From Clarkia xantiana subsp. parviflora (lineage: Eukaryota > Streptophyta > Magnoliopsida > Myrtales > Onagraceae), in assembly GCA_036873135.1 (NCBI GenBank), contig JAPTYO010000001.1:41750774-41814773 (forward strand): a DNA stretch of 64,000 nucleotides. The letters run 5' to 3'. The translations under genes and the position numbers were made by a program. The notes under the pieces were generated by a model that worked only from the letters and a program-made list of their open reading frames with translations, was not told the origin of the DNA and did not search any database. Position 1 is the stretch's first letter; each line of letters begins with the position of its first letter. Below are positions 9,823 to 24,395 of this stretch, in pieces.

Positions 9823-10861
9823 CGGCATGTTTGGTTCATGAAATAGGAAATAAGGAATAAGGAATAATGAATAGGAATAGGGAATATGGAATAAGTAATA
9901 TTAATATGATGTTTGATTGACTTGATGAATATGGAATGATAATTCCAAATACTATGTTTGGTTGATAGAATTTTATAGGTAAATGAATGGAATAAGCCCA
10001 AATTGACAAATATACCCATTTGCTATATATTAATCAAATTAACATTAACAATATTAAAATTAAAAAAGAAAATTATATATGTATTATTAAACAAAAATTG
10101 TTTTTTTTTAAAAATTATTATTCTTTTACATAAACAATTATTTTTTGAAATGATTATTTAAACAAAAAATTGAGAAAATTCACTATAACTAATATAATAT
10201 ATTTTAAAATAAAATTAACATGTTAAAATACTATTCTGAATTAAATTAAAATATGTTCATTTTTAATTTGATTTACATATACAATATAATACATTATATA
10301 ATACATATAATACGAAAATCGTCGTATGAAGATATCTCTAATCACTAGTAAAGATAAAACAATAACATAATACCTAGCCTACCTAAATCTAACAAAAAAG
10401 GACCTTATGAAGGAAAAGGACCTTACTACGCAATACACATACACAGCCAATTAATAAAACAAAAGGAAAAGAGATACAAACCTTACGAAGAGCATGTCAC
10501 GTAGCAGCAACAAGGAATCAACATGGAAATCAGCAGGCCACGTAGCAAGGCACACAGTAAAAGGCCGTCGGAACAAGAGTAGCAGCAGTCGCGAGGAGGT
10601 AGCTACGTGAGCCGTGATGAATTAATATATAATGGTTATATAATAATTAAATTAGGTTAGGGTTATTATTGGTTTTTTTTATTGCTATATTTTATTTTAG
10701 AAAAGATGGAATACTTAAACCTAAGGGTTAGGGTAGGATTAGCTATTTCCTTCAAAATTAGTAATTAGAAATCATAATTCTACAATAATAAAGTAATCAA
10801 ACAACATAATAAGGAATGGTAATTACCTATTCCCTATTTCATTGGTGAACCAAACATGCCG
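9823..10861. mobile_element. Terminal-inverted-repeat element, Harbinger/MITE-like
   Basis: The left end is CGGCATGTTTGGTTCA and the right end is its reverse complement (TGAACCAAACATGCCG); the inverted match extends loosely further in. It is about 1.04 kb with no coding region. The end sequence resembles plant PIF/Harbinger MITEs, but I could not find a clear 3-bp target duplication. A truncated relative is at 48942-49160. Confidence 0.65.
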
Positions 10862-10908
10862 TGGAACTCGGATTAATTGTGGGCAGCAAACGAAAAAAAT
10901 ATATTCTT

Positions 10909-11422
10909 GGGTTAACAGGTGTTTTGGTCCATGATGTTTGACAATTTTTGGGTTTTGGTCAATGATGTTTTTTTTTACCTAGTTTTGGTACCATATGTTT
11001 GCAGATTTTTTATAGTTTTGGTCTAACCGTTACATTCCGTCCATTTTTTGACATGTACAAGTCACGTGATCCACCCTAAACTTTCAATTTTGTTCAATTT
11101 AGTCCCTCTAATACTTTCCTAACCTTTTTTTGTTCAATTTAGTCCCGAAGTTTCAAAAATTCAATTGGACCCTGGGGTCAATTTTGAAACTTCGGAACTA
11201 AATTGAACAATAAAAAGGTTAAGAAAGTATTAGAGGGACTAAATTTAAAGTTTGGAGTGGATCACGTGACTTGAACATGTCAGAAAATGGACGGAATGCA
11301 ATGGTTAGACCAAAACTAGAAAAAATTTGCAAACATATGGAACCAAAACTAGGTAAAAAAAAACATCATTGACCAAAATCCAAAAGTTGTCAAACATGAT
11401 GGACCAAAACACATGTTAACCC
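10909..11422. mobile_element. Mutator-like MITE with perfect 9-bp target duplication
   Basis: Long terminal inverted repeats begin GGGTTAACAGGTGTTTTGG. The 9-bp sequence TATATTCTT flanks it on both sides (10900-10908 and 11423-11431). A 9-bp duplication plus long inverted repeats is the Mutator signature. It is 514 bp, noncoding, and nearly palindromic throughout, so a read-through transcript would fold into a hairpin. A sister copy is at 21157-21701. Confidence 0.88.
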
Positions 11423-11547
11423 TATATTCTTTCAATATCATATCACAGATAAAATATAGGCTAGAGAGGTGTAGAATAATACTGAGGTTGCATTTAGCCA
11501 TATCAATAAGTTGAGGTGTGATGAACAATATCATTAAAATACATACT

Positions 11548-12103
11548 TAGGGCTGGCAATTTGTGACACGGATAGCACGACACGAACGAAAAAAAAAAAA
11601 CTGTGTTCGTGTAATGATATGACATAACGATAACACGATAACACAAACATGATTAGCATGATATAATTTTCGTGTTGTGTTCGTGTTTATGTATCACAAA
11701 CCGACACGTACGATAGAACGATAAAGTTGTACTAGTAATTTTAACTCTTGAGTAATTTTTTGAAAAAAAAATATAATGGTTTTTAAAACTCCGATAAGTG
11801 GTTTAATTTTTAGAGTTTGTCACATATATATTATAAAATTTATGAAAACGGATATATTAATTCATAGTTTTTTACCTGTATGAAGCTAATTATTTTGACT
11901 TTTTACTTAAAAATTTCGTATAAACATGTTAATTGAATAATTTAACAAAACACAATAGAATGACACGAACAAGCACGATAAATATTATGTCGTGTTCGTG
12001 TTTATAAAATATAGCACGATAAACTTATCGTACAAATTCGTATTCAGTAAATTTATCAGAACACAACAACTAATATGTGCGATAACACAAATTGACACCT
12101 CTA
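11548..12103. mobile_element. hAT-like foldback element
   Basis: The left end is TAGGGCTGGCAATTTGTG and the right end, on the other strand, is TAGAGGTGTCAATTTGTG. The interior is a mass of short ACGATAACACGA/CGTGTTCGTG repeats. I saw no convincing 8-bp duplication. It lies in the region upstream of the PP2A gene. Confidence 0.6.
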
Positions 12104-12602
12104 TATATTTTTCTCCGTAGGAGCAGGACTGCGTAAATTCCAAACCGCAACTGTAGCCCACTCGCGCGGATGACGGAGAAGAACTTATCAATTCAAAGTC
12201 GTCCCAAACCCGATACGTGGCACTCCCTTTTTCTCTGGTTTGCTAATTTGACCAAAAAACATGCCGGAAACCAAAAATGGAAAGAAAATGAAAATCAACC
12301 AAAGTTGAATGTCTTCGTTTGGTCTCCGTTCATTTGCATCGCATTTGAGTTTCATTTTCATTTCCATTTCGCACTTCTCTCTCTTCTTTTCTCAATCTTA
12401 CATCCGTGGAGGAGACCAGAGATTTGGTCCGAGTAATGATCCGAAGATCCAGACGAGCTGCATCTCCTAGACCGCCGTCCATTGATCGCGATTCCGAACC
12501 CTAGAGATCCAAGCCTCGGACGAATTGATTGAATCCGACCGTTTTGGAGCAATCAGCTGGAACCGACGGATCCGTTCTTGATCTGAGGGGGAAGCAGGAG
12601 CC

Positions 12603-15243
<2,641 letters not shown>

Positions 15244-16600
15244 TTTTGTCAAAATCATTACCCCACAAACTGTTTGTAATTGTTGGTTTGATGCCGTGTA
15301 TTGGTGTAGATGTAGAGCAGCTCGTGGTGGTCGATGGGTGATCGGCGATATTCGAGTTATTTTTGTTTTCGGGTGGTGGTGGTTTGATTTCTCAAGAACA
15401 ACTGCCATTTGAGGGGGAAACTGCCATTTGAATGGCTCTGATTATTCTGTATATTTTGTTCTTTGTTTATGGGGAAGGATTGGAGCAGTAATAATGTGGT
15501 GTATCCTTTTCCTTGTAATTCAAGTAGAAAGCAAATTTTTGCAACATTTGAATAGCGCATTTTTGCTTCTGAGTGTTTTTCGGGAAATTCTATCAGTAGA
15601 TTACTAACAAATAAAAATGAGGGTTTGCACTTTGCAGAAGGAAAGATACTCACGGAAGTGAAGATTCAAAAGGAGTTCCATTACATAATAAGAACAAAAA
15701 GAATCTCATCCAAATCCCACAACTTTAAATATAGATAGGTAGGGTTTATTTAAATTGCCACTTCATGTTTTGGTTCCTTAGTGAAGTTGCTAGTTCCCGT
15801 TTCTAGCATGTTCACGTTAGAGCATATTGATAAATTGTTATTTGAAGTTTTTTTTTTAAATATATATATATATATATATATGCTAGCCTCGATTTTGGCG
15901 TGTAGACAATTTGCTAGTCTACAAATTGTTCATGAGAGAAATTAAGCCAACAAATTGTTCAAAAGTGAAGACTGAACTGTCAAATTGTAAAAAAAACTTA
16001 AGTTAGCAATTTATACACAAAATGGAACCTGAGGTATGTCCAAAAAAAACTTCATATGAGTGCTCAAACATGAATTAATTATTTAGTAAGTAACCCTTAA
16101 ATATATGCATGTCTAATAAAAACAACCTCAGTAGTTTCAGGATTGAATCTCCTCAGAGTTTTGAGAATATAAAAATATTTATAACCAGTCATTTTATTCC
16201 TTATAAGCTAATTTAGTGCAAGCGGAATTATACTAGACTATATGTTACTTAGTATACCCATATATATCAGCTATCTGCTATCAACCTAAAAGGAAATGGT
16301 ATCTTAGCAAATGAAACGTGATAAAAACTCCTGAATCTTGAGCAGAAGAATAATCCAGCTCATGAGCTATATATGTCTTTTAAAAAAAAAATTCAAATAA
16401 TTCTTTCTTTATTTTCGCGTTGCGCGTACGTAGTGCCTTTCCATTCTATTCTACTGACACTATACTGTATCGTCGTTATCCAAATATATCGGATTCCAGA
16501 TATTTCTGCAAAACCCTAGCTAGCTATCAAAGATGATCACCTAAGACACGACCACCATAAATTTCATACTTGATCACTCACTTGTTTCATACTGATCAAA
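15244..16600. other. PP2A 3' UTR and AT-rich spacer
   Basis: The first ~350 bp are probably the PP2A 3' UTR. The rest is AT-rich with a (TA)n run at about 15858-15882. No other gene was recognised. Confidence 0.5.
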
Positions 16601-16912
16601 ATGCCCACAAGAATGCAACATGAGAAGAAATACATCCGCCGTAAGTTCCTCCGTAAGTTAAACATCATGAATGCATCATCATCGTCATCGTCGTCGTCTC
16701 TTTCTAGTAGTTCCGGTGAAGTTACCATTGAGTATATGGCAACATCAGTTTCTTCGATACGGAGCTTGCAGTCCGGTCGGCAAGAAGAAGATTCGGCTTC
16801 AGAATTACTACATGATGTTGATTATAGAGCTTCTGAGTATATCAAATATTTTCACGAGAAGACTCTAAGAGCTTGGAAGAGCTCTACCCATATCGAATTG
16901 CCAATCGAATAG
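16601..16912 (+). CDS. Small basic/serine-rich protein, 103 aa, possibly DUF761-type
   Basis: A single open frame encodes a basic N-terminus (KKYIRRKFLRKLN), a poly-Ser stretch (about residues 26-38), and a C-terminal segment DVDYRASEYIKYFHEKTLRA. The last part resembles the short C-terminal DUF761 motif of small plant proteins (acidic-D-x-x-A-x-x-[FY]-I-x-x-[FH]-x-E). No function can be given. GC content is higher than in the flanks and codons look coding. It may be a real short gene or the last exon of one; no cleavable signal or membrane segment is visible. Confidence 0.5.
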   Translation: MPTRMQHEKKYIRRKFLRKLNIMNASSSSSSSSLSSSSGEVTIEYMATSVSSIRSLQSGRQEEDSASELLHDVDYRASEYIKYFHEKTLRAWKSSTHIELPIE

Positions 16913-17206
16913 CTACAACCAATAATTGTATATGTTTCAACCTCAATTAGTTATGCATGTTAATTGCGTAGTAATATATTAGTTTGAATTTGGTTGAATC
17001 AGTTTAAACCGGTGTAACACTTATTTCTATTGTTTGCTTTTTCTTTTTTCAACCAAAAAACAATTGTATATGTTTCTCCAGCTGAGTCAACAATATTTGG
17101 GTTTATGTTACAATTGTATACTTTTCTTCTGATCTTATAAACTCAAGCCCGTATCAAATTCTATATCTAATTAATGTATATTTTTTTTATGGAGAAAAAA
17201 AAAACT

Positions 17207-17508
17207 AAATGAAAGAGTCAAATCCAATAAACTAGTCTATTATACTTATTTAACTCATTTGACTTATATACACCACGTTGACTTATAAATCTCGTTGGTC
17301 ACGGCTGACTTTTTCCAGACCACCACTTCGTGAGCCACCACTACGAGCCCTTGTTGATCACGGCTAGGTTGGTCACGGCTGGCTTTTTCCAGACCACAAC
17401 TCCAAGATCTGACTCTGATACCAATTGTTACAAATCAAATGAAAGAACCCAAATCAATAAACTAGTTTATTAGGTGAGAACATCCATTTGATTTATATAC
17501 ACCACGTA
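17207..17508 (-). mobile_element. TRIM-like LTR retroelement remnant
   Basis: Two direct repeats of about 75 bp (17207-17280 and 17437-17508) share GAAAGA-CAAAT-CAATAAACTAGT and ACTTATATACACCACGT. Between them, next to a TG-starting repeat boundary (17426), the minus strand carries TGGTATCAGAGTC (17423-17411). This is the initiator-Met-tRNA primer site used by many plant TRIM and copia elements. The ~130-bp interior holds its own 30-bp duplication (17297 and 17370). No coding region is present. Confidence 0.5.
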
Positions 17509-17837
17509 TGCTGGTTTCCTGTAGTAATACTATGACAGTTACAATTATCTCAAAACCCTAAATCGTGATCAGTTACAAAAGGCGTTATTCACTATCGGAT
17601 TTTTACCGACTCTGAACCTCTTCACTCTGAGAATTAAGTCAGCACGTCCAACGTGCATGATTAATTTGGCAAATTGATCTTATCAAATCAACACAATTAC
17701 GAGTTTACTCTAGTAATTATTTTAGTAGTTTTTTTTTTTGGCAAAAAATTATTTTAGTAGTTGAACAAATATATTTTATGAACTGCTATACTAATAGACA
17801 CCCGAAAAAAGTAGGGGCAGAATTACTAATTGGCAGC

Positions 17838-17839
<2 letters not shown>

Positions 17840-17889
<50 letters not shown>
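17840..17889. repeat. (TA)n microsatellite
   Basis: An uninterrupted TA run of about 50 bp directly precedes the element at 17898. Confidence 0.9.
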
Positions 17890-17892
<3 letters not shown>

Positions 17893-17897
17893 CAAAG

Positions 17898-18514
17898 AAC
17901 CTATTTGGTGTCCCAGATTTACCTTATGTGTTAGTTTGGTATCTAAATTTTCTTTTGTTAATATTTGGTGTCCCAGGATTCAATCTTGTTGCGATTTGGT
18001 GTCTCCGTCAAATTCTGGAATTAAATTTAACAGAATTTGGTCATGTGACCAGCACATGACTAAATAAAATTGAAAATGCCCAAAATGACCCCCCTTAAAC
18101 CCTAAATCAGATCATTGTACCCCCTCATCAGCTGCTCCACAGCCGGAACCCTAAATCCTACATCGGAATCGACCGGAATTGGTCGGAAACTGGACAACCG
18201 CACCTCGACCTACACAGATGTCTCTGTGTGGAAGAAGGGCGGTCCAGGGCGGTGAGTGGCCGAAATAGGAGGTGAGTGGCCGGAATTGGAGGTGGATGGC
18301 TACAATGGGAGGTGGGTGGCCGGAATCGGACGGGTGACTTTGCAAAAAAAAAAAAAAAAGTAAGAGGCAAAATTGTCTTTTCATCTGACTCTGTCATATT
18401 TAACCCCGAAAAATGGACGGAAAATCATATCGCAACAAAGTTAAAACCTGGTACACCACATATAAAAAAAACTCCAAACTGACATATTGGGACGTTCTGA
18501 AACACAAATAGGTT
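17898..18514. mobile_element. Mutator-like element with GC-rich repeat core
   Basis: Terminal inverted repeats begin AACCTATTTG-TGT and can be aligned for about 40 bp, reading AGTTTGG at the inner end on both sides. The core (18249-18330) has about four units of ~24 bp around GGAGGTGGGTGGCCGGAAT. The target duplication cannot be seen, because one flank is (TA)n and the other is poly-T. ORFs through the core are repeat-driven. Confidence 0.6.
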
Positions 18515-19692
18515 TTTTTTTTTTTTTTTTCCGAACTAAATCAAATTAATCAATAAACCGAACCTCAAAAGATAAAGTAAAAACGAGCCAATAGAGGCTC
18601 ATGAACGTTATAATAGTACCTGGTGCTGTGCTCCACCATTTCATTTCTCATCCACAAAACAGGAACCAATCAAAAGCTACACACGCTAGATCAGAAAGTG
18701 ACAACACGTTTTTTTCGTGGATATTCTAAAGAACCAATCAAGTGACAGATTAACACACTTGGTTAACTATATATGTATTATCGGGACTAATTTAGCACTT
18801 CATATTTTAGTTAGAGATTATAGATTTAAATTCCTCTTAAAACCATCCCGCAGGAAACAAATGAGAACTTTGGCATAAGTACACATACTTAAATAATCAC
18901 CATTCTCTATAAAGTATTCATACGTCTAAAAAGTAAAAGTGCTGATTATATATTTCATATTTGAAACATCTAATTAAATGACAAAATGATGATCTCTTAC
19001 AATGGTTATTATTATTATCACACATCCAATTAATAAACCATGAAAAATATCGATAAACATGTGGAGTTTAATATGGTTCTTATTACAAAAAATGAAATTC
19101 ATTTAAGGGTATGTTAGATAAATTGAACAAGGAATATGACATAGAAATTAAGGATTGGAGATTGTCAATCATTCTTAGGGGAGTGTTAATTCAATAATGG
19201 TTATATCTTCCTTATAAGCAGAGGTGGAGCTACATTGGGTGTAATTATTATCACTGCTCAACTTTTTTATAATGTGTAATTTTTATTAAAAAAATTATAG
19301 TTATTGTTATTTTAATCATTTAAATTCTCACATTTATCCCCTAAATTTTCTATGTACTAATTATTTATATGTAGTAATATCTTTTTCATGATTCTATACT
19401 TTTATTTATTCCTTATGTATTTTTACAAACATAAAGTAATTAGCTCTTGGTTGCAAACATCAAATCATACCATATGGTATAAGAGTATGTAATAATTTTT
19501 AATTTTATTCACTTCTACATATAATAATAATAAATATAGATAATCTCTAGCTATATCTATCATTACTATTCATGCTCATATTCAAACCCTATACAGAATC
19601 CAACCACCAAAACAATCAAACCCTAATAATTTCTGCCATCTCATCACATCTTAACCTAGCTACTTCATTAACCAACACATTACACACGCGCG
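18515..19692. other. AT-rich spacer with element debris
   Basis: No gene was recognised. A phrase GCAGAGGTGGAGCTACA at about 19220 looks like one end of a widespread plant DNA transposon, but I found no partner. The bases just below 19693 are probably the 3' UTR of the MYB-related gene. Confidence 0.4.
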
Positions 19693-22600
19693 TCACGCGA
19701 CACTAATCATGCTGTCGAAATTAGACGACGAATGAGACGACGACGACTGCTTTGTCTTCTGATCACTTCCCGGCGATGGAGGCGAGGAGCTCGACAGTTT
19801 CAGAGACAAGTGAAAGGGGTCTGAAACAGTTGATGCCGTGTTGTTAAGGTTTAGAGCGGCCATTTTCGAAGATGGTGGGCCCGGAAGAATCGGGATCGGG
19901 CGGAATGGTTTTTTCGGGTGAGCGGGAGGTTCGGTGGGCTTATGGGGGTTTGGCGGGAGGAAGGAGGGGCTGAGCGCCGCCGTGAAGGGCCGAGAGATCA
20001 GCTGAAGTCTGCTGAGGTGGTGGTGGTTTGGTGGCAGTAGGGTGTCTTGAAGCGTTTTTCCTTCGTCCGCTGCTGAATCCATAAACTGCAATTACGTAGA
20101 AAGAACAGGGAAAGTTATTATGAATATCGCAATCTAAAGAAACTTTGAAGACAAAATATATATATAATAAACATCATATTTTAGGAAAATAACTATATAT
20201 ATGCATGCTAACAAAATAATAAATAAATCTTATTTTTCTAGTAATTTCTAGATTAACCTACAAAATAAAAATATAATTATGATTGATTATTTAATTATAT
20301 AATACTACGTGACAACGCGCGAGACAGTTATGTGTGGACAAACTTTTTGTATCCGATTATTATTATATATATTCCCAGCAAAACACCAATCACTTTAGTG
20401 ACTATAATAATAAACCACGATGGTGTGGTGGTTCAGCGCATCATCCCTTAACTAGAGGTTAGGTGTTCAATTCTCGTAATTGACTATGAGAATGAAAAAT
20501 TGTTCATGACCAACACTTTACCCCTTACGGGCTGACCCGGCTACGGGTAATACCCTCCTGATGAGGGTATAATATATATAGTGCTTAACAAATTAGACTA
20601 TTCTTTTTTCTTTGTAGAAAGAGAAACATAATGATTTTCAACGAGTAGTTTACTTTTATTGATTAATAATAATGTGAAAGATAACACTAACCACATTTAC
20701 TTTTTACACTTTAACACTCACTTTTACATTTTACATGTTAAAAACTTTTTTGTATATCTAACACGTAAAACTCTACTTAAATTGGAGTTTAAACTCGATA
20801 TTGCGAAAATTCAAACATGCGCGTTCTGATACCCTGTGAAAGTTTAAAGAAAACTACTTAACAAAATATCTTAAAACCTTAAAGTGATAAGTGAATGCAA
20901 TTGTTTAGTCTTTTAATTAAACAAATAATAATTATGTAAACTATATTTATTCCAATAAGCTTAGTTTATATATTGTTTAACTTATTATATATTTAGTTTA
21001 TGTCTAATTTTTATAGTTTAAATGATAATAATAATACACCCACTTTAGAAAAAATATGAAAGTTTCAATAGATTTATGAGGGAGAGTTGTTTTAGTGGAA
21101 TTATATGATTAAGTGATGAATAAGAAGTGAATGGATGACGGCCTACATTTTTACTAGGTTAACCGGTGTTTTGGTCCATAATGTTTGACGACTTTTGGGT
21201 TTTAGTTCATAATGTTTTTTTTTTTTTAGTTTTGGTCTCATATATTTGCATATTTTTCTAGTTTTGATCTTTCTGTTACATTCCGTCCATATTTTCCGTT
21301 AAGTAACATATGCAAGTCACGTGATCCACCCTAAACTTTTAATTTTGTTCAATTGTAGTCCCTCTAATACTTCCCCAACTCTTTTTTTATTCAGTTTAGT
21401 CCCAAATTTTTAAAATTGACCTCAAATTGGACAACTAAATCCAATTGGCCTAGCCTTGGGCTAGCCTAGGACTGTATCCGACCACGGTCGGGGTCGCCGG
21501 ACCCAGGCGACCCCAACTGGGATCGACCTAGCCTTGGGCTAGCCCAAGATTGGTCCAATTGGACCTAATCCAATTGGGGGCAAGTTGACACCAAAACTAG
21601 AAAAATATGCAAACATATAAGACCAAAACTAGACCAAAAAAACATAATGGACCAAAACCCAAAATTCGTCAAACATCATGGACCAAAACACTTGTTAACC
21701 CTTTTTACTATATACTGGACTCCTGTTGATATTATATTGATGAAATTAAGGTATGAGCGAGTTGTTCAATAAATTAGAAATTCTGAAAATTATGTAGATA
21801 AATGAATCTATAGTCGTCACTACTAACTTAAGTGAATGAATATGAGAGTTACCGAGTCGGTTGTGATGTCAAAGAGACTAGACCGTCGGCGGCGGCGAGT
21901 GAGATTGCTCCGGCGAAGGAAATACTTTTGTGCATGACTCGCAACCTGAGTCGGCGTCCGAGTCTTGACGAAGTTTCTAGAAATCCCTCTCCAGTCTCCT
22001 TTCCCGACTTTCTGCAACCCCAACAGGAACAACTTATGCTCTTCCTCAGTCCACGGAACCCCTGACGTCATTTAATAAACGTTAGCTAGGGGTGAGCAAA
22101 ATATCTAGCTGGATTCGGAACCAAAACCAATCTATCGAGTAAGGTCTTATGATGTTTGTATATATATATATATATATGGTACGAGAAACCTATAAAATCG
22201 GATCCGGTTTTAGTAATATGACACCTAGAAATTAAGTAGAAATTTTGTTCAGTTGCAAGAATTGAAACAATTAATGTAAAAATTTCAAGAAGTGAATGTA
22301 AGATTCTGAAGTGTTAAATATAGAAATATTACAAGTTTTAAAATCGAAACTATACATTGCCAAAAAGTTGAAATGGTTATTTCCCTCAACTTTAATAGCA
22401 ACAAGAAATCATATAACATTGTGTAGCGGTTCAACGTTTCATCTCTTAACTAGATGTCAGGTTCTAATCCGCTGGGACCCTGAGAATGAAAAGATATTTT
22501 CGAATAACACTTTACTCCTCACAAACTGACTCGATGCGCGTAGAAATTAGTAAGCATCCTAACCTCTCAAAGATAACATTCCTAAGAATACCCGGAGAAA

Positions 22601-23140
22601 AAAAAAATTAATAGCTCCGTCCATGTCCATGATGACACCCATCTCAAACGGAAATATTTACTAAATATATAAATATTAATATGTTATAAATAATATTTGA
22701 TTCTTATTTATTTTTTAAAATTTTATTTGTCGTCATTATATATTTGTATGAAGTATGAACGAATATTAATTGTACGAAATTAGTTTTTATTTTAGAAGGA
22801 AAAAAATCTGACACCTTAATTAATTTGTGTTAAATTCCGGGTAAGTTTCGGTTCCACAATTAATTTGTGTTAAATTCAGCATACCTCGTTTCCGCTCCCT
22901 GCTCCGGCCAGAGGCGTGGACGACGTCATCGGAGGCGTAACCGGCGTCGACGTTGGAGTCCTGCGTGGCCGGAGGCTGGTCGAGCTGGGAGAGATTGTTC
23001 ATGCTGGCGCTCTTCCGGAAGGAGGCGGCGCCGTCGGTCAGCCGGACGCCGAAGAGCATGATTCCGGCCTCCTCGGAGATGTCCGGACACGTGCGGGAAT
23101 TGTGGCCGTTATTCCCGCACTGGGAGCAAGTCCGAGACAT
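19693..23140 (-). CDS. MYB-related (SHAQKYF, R-R type) transcription factor, 285 aa, three exons
   Basis: Exons on the minus strand are 23140-22885, 22061-21853 and 20085-19693, with GT-AG introns of 823 and 1767 bp and consistent phase. Residues 5-18 form a CX2CX4HX4C zinc knuckle ([14 protein letters not shown]). LFGVRL (29-34) is a known repression motif. A single MYB repeat follows (about 87-139), ending in SHAQKYF (127-133), which binds I-box/TATCCA-type sites in this family. The C-terminal part has an EAR-like LSLKL and ends in DSMISVA, as in KUA1/MYBS3-like proteins. It is therefore probably a nuclear transcriptional repressor acting in light, sugar or growth control; that role is inferred from the family. 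Intron 1 contains a SINE, and intron 2 contains a SINE and a Mutator-like MITE, all outside the splice sites. The long poly-Pro segment in exon 3 is unusual but in frame. Confidence 0.93.
20419..20572 (+). mobile_element. tRNA-derived SINE, copy 3 (in MYB intron 2)
   Basis: It starts with an A-box-like TGGTGTGGTGGTTCAGCG, has a B box GTTCAATTC (about 20468), and carries the family body ATGAGAATGAA...CAACACTTTACCCCTTACGGGCTGACC. It is inserted antisense to the host gene. Confidence 0.65.
21157..21701. mobile_element. Mutator-like MITE with perfect 9-bp duplication (in MYB intron 2)
   Basis: Terminal inverted repeats (GGTTAAC-GTGTTTTGGTCCAT) match those of 10909-11422. TTTTTACTA flanks both sides (21148-21156, 21702-21710). 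The centre (21430-21560) differs from the sister copy: it is GC-rich with repeated CTAGCCTTGGGCTAGCC. So two family members share ends but not cores. Confidence 0.87.
22416..22572 (+). mobile_element. tRNA-derived SINE, copy 4 (in MYB intron 1)
   Basis: It reads TGTGTAGCGGTTCAACG, then a B box AGGTTCTAATCC and the family body ending ACTTTACTCCTCACAAACTGACTCG. It is more diverged than copy 5. Confidence 0.55.
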
Positions 23141-23875
23141 CGGGGATTTGCTTGGTGTTGGCCGGTGGGGTTTCAGTTAAAGCAAGAAGAACACAAATTC
23201 TCTCTGTGAAAGAGAGAGAGAAGGAATTTGTATGGACTCTGATGAGAGAGATACAGATGGATGGCTGACTTTATGAATATAAGAAGTTAGGTTTGATTTT
23301 GCTCGCACTGACCAATAAATACGATTTAGTGGTTAAAAACATTTACTCATTTGATTTCGATATCTGTTGTTTTATATTGAGCTGATTAAAATATCAGTTT
23401 TTGCATAATTTTCATATCGCAGCCAGGTATCTTGATTATACTAGTCTGCTAGTAGTAGGGTTAGGTTAACGGAATCAGTACGTGCGCTTGTTGCTCATTA
23501 AATTTGGTCAGAAGACCACTGAACGTTAACAGAAAAGCACAAACAATTAATATATAGTGGGATGAGTTTAGGGTCGTCACTACTAACTCATTCGTTTTCA
23601 TTAACAAAAAAAAAAAAAAAAATTGATCGCACTAGCATTTATCTGAACTGTAGCGACTTACGGCTTCATTTATTAACGTGATGTTTCAAGTTTAAATATT
23701 ACCGAGTTTTGAATATGGAAAAAATATTAATAAATAATTGTATTTTACTATTTACGGATTAATCGGTTATAAGTTTTAATATTTAAAATCATTTTGTTGT
23801 TATAATATTAATTAATTAACAAGTTTAGCTAATAAATTGTGTTAGTATTAGCAACAAAAACATGCAACCATGTAA
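23141..23875. other. MYB gene 5' UTR/promoter and spacer
   Basis: A GA-rich run (about 23208-23222) lies ~70-80 bp before the ATG and fits a 5' UTR microsatellite. Beyond it is AT-rich DNA with a poly-A run at about 23607-23622. No other gene was seen. Confidence 0.5.
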
Positions 23876-24059
23876 TATGATGTGGTGATTCAACGCTTCA
23901 TTCCTTAAACAGATGTCAGAAGTTCAATCCCCACTAGCGACCATGAGAATGAACAAATATTTATGGCCAGCAACTTACCCTTTACGGGCTGACCGCAGTG
24001 CGAGTGAGGATTAGTCTAGACTTGAAACATAGAACCACCCCGCGGAAAAAAAAAAAAAA
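23876..24059 (+). mobile_element. tRNA-derived SINE, copy 5, with poly-A tail
   Basis: This is the best-preserved copy. It has an A-box-like region (ATGTGGTGATTCAACG), a B box GTTCAATCC (about 23932), the body phrase TTACCCTTTACGGGCTGACC, and a terminal A run (24046-24059), which marks retroposition. Confidence 0.7.
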
Positions 24060-24395
24060 CAAAAAAAACAAAACAAAATCATGTAATTTTCTTAAGTGTA
24101 TCAAATTAATAAAGTGTAGATAGATATAGAATTAAAAAAGAAAGTTATATATCATATTAAATTAAAAGCAATTTCAAGAGTTTCCATTTATTGGTTTAAT
24201 GGAGTTAGTTTATGAGATTTATTGTATAGTAGTTAGCTATTGACCAACTTGTTATACAGCTTACAAAGGGGATGTATTAAAATGAAAAGTCATATTATGA
24301 TAGTTATTAATCTATACGTTTTGTGATTATACTTTAACATAAATTTATATATGTTAGAATAGTTCCATGTGTAAAGTTTTATTTTAATATATATA

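Noticed and set aside
9810..10870. Exact 3-bp target duplication for the Harbinger-like element
   Set aside because: Flanks do not match at any plausible border, so the class is left open.
18151..18397. Overlapping minus-strand ORFs with Pro and Phe runs
   Set aside because: They cross the repeat core and poly-A of an inverted-repeat element.
22867..23209. Plus-strand Arg- and Gly-rich ORFs over MYB exon 1
   Set aside because: They are shadows of the real exon on the other strand.
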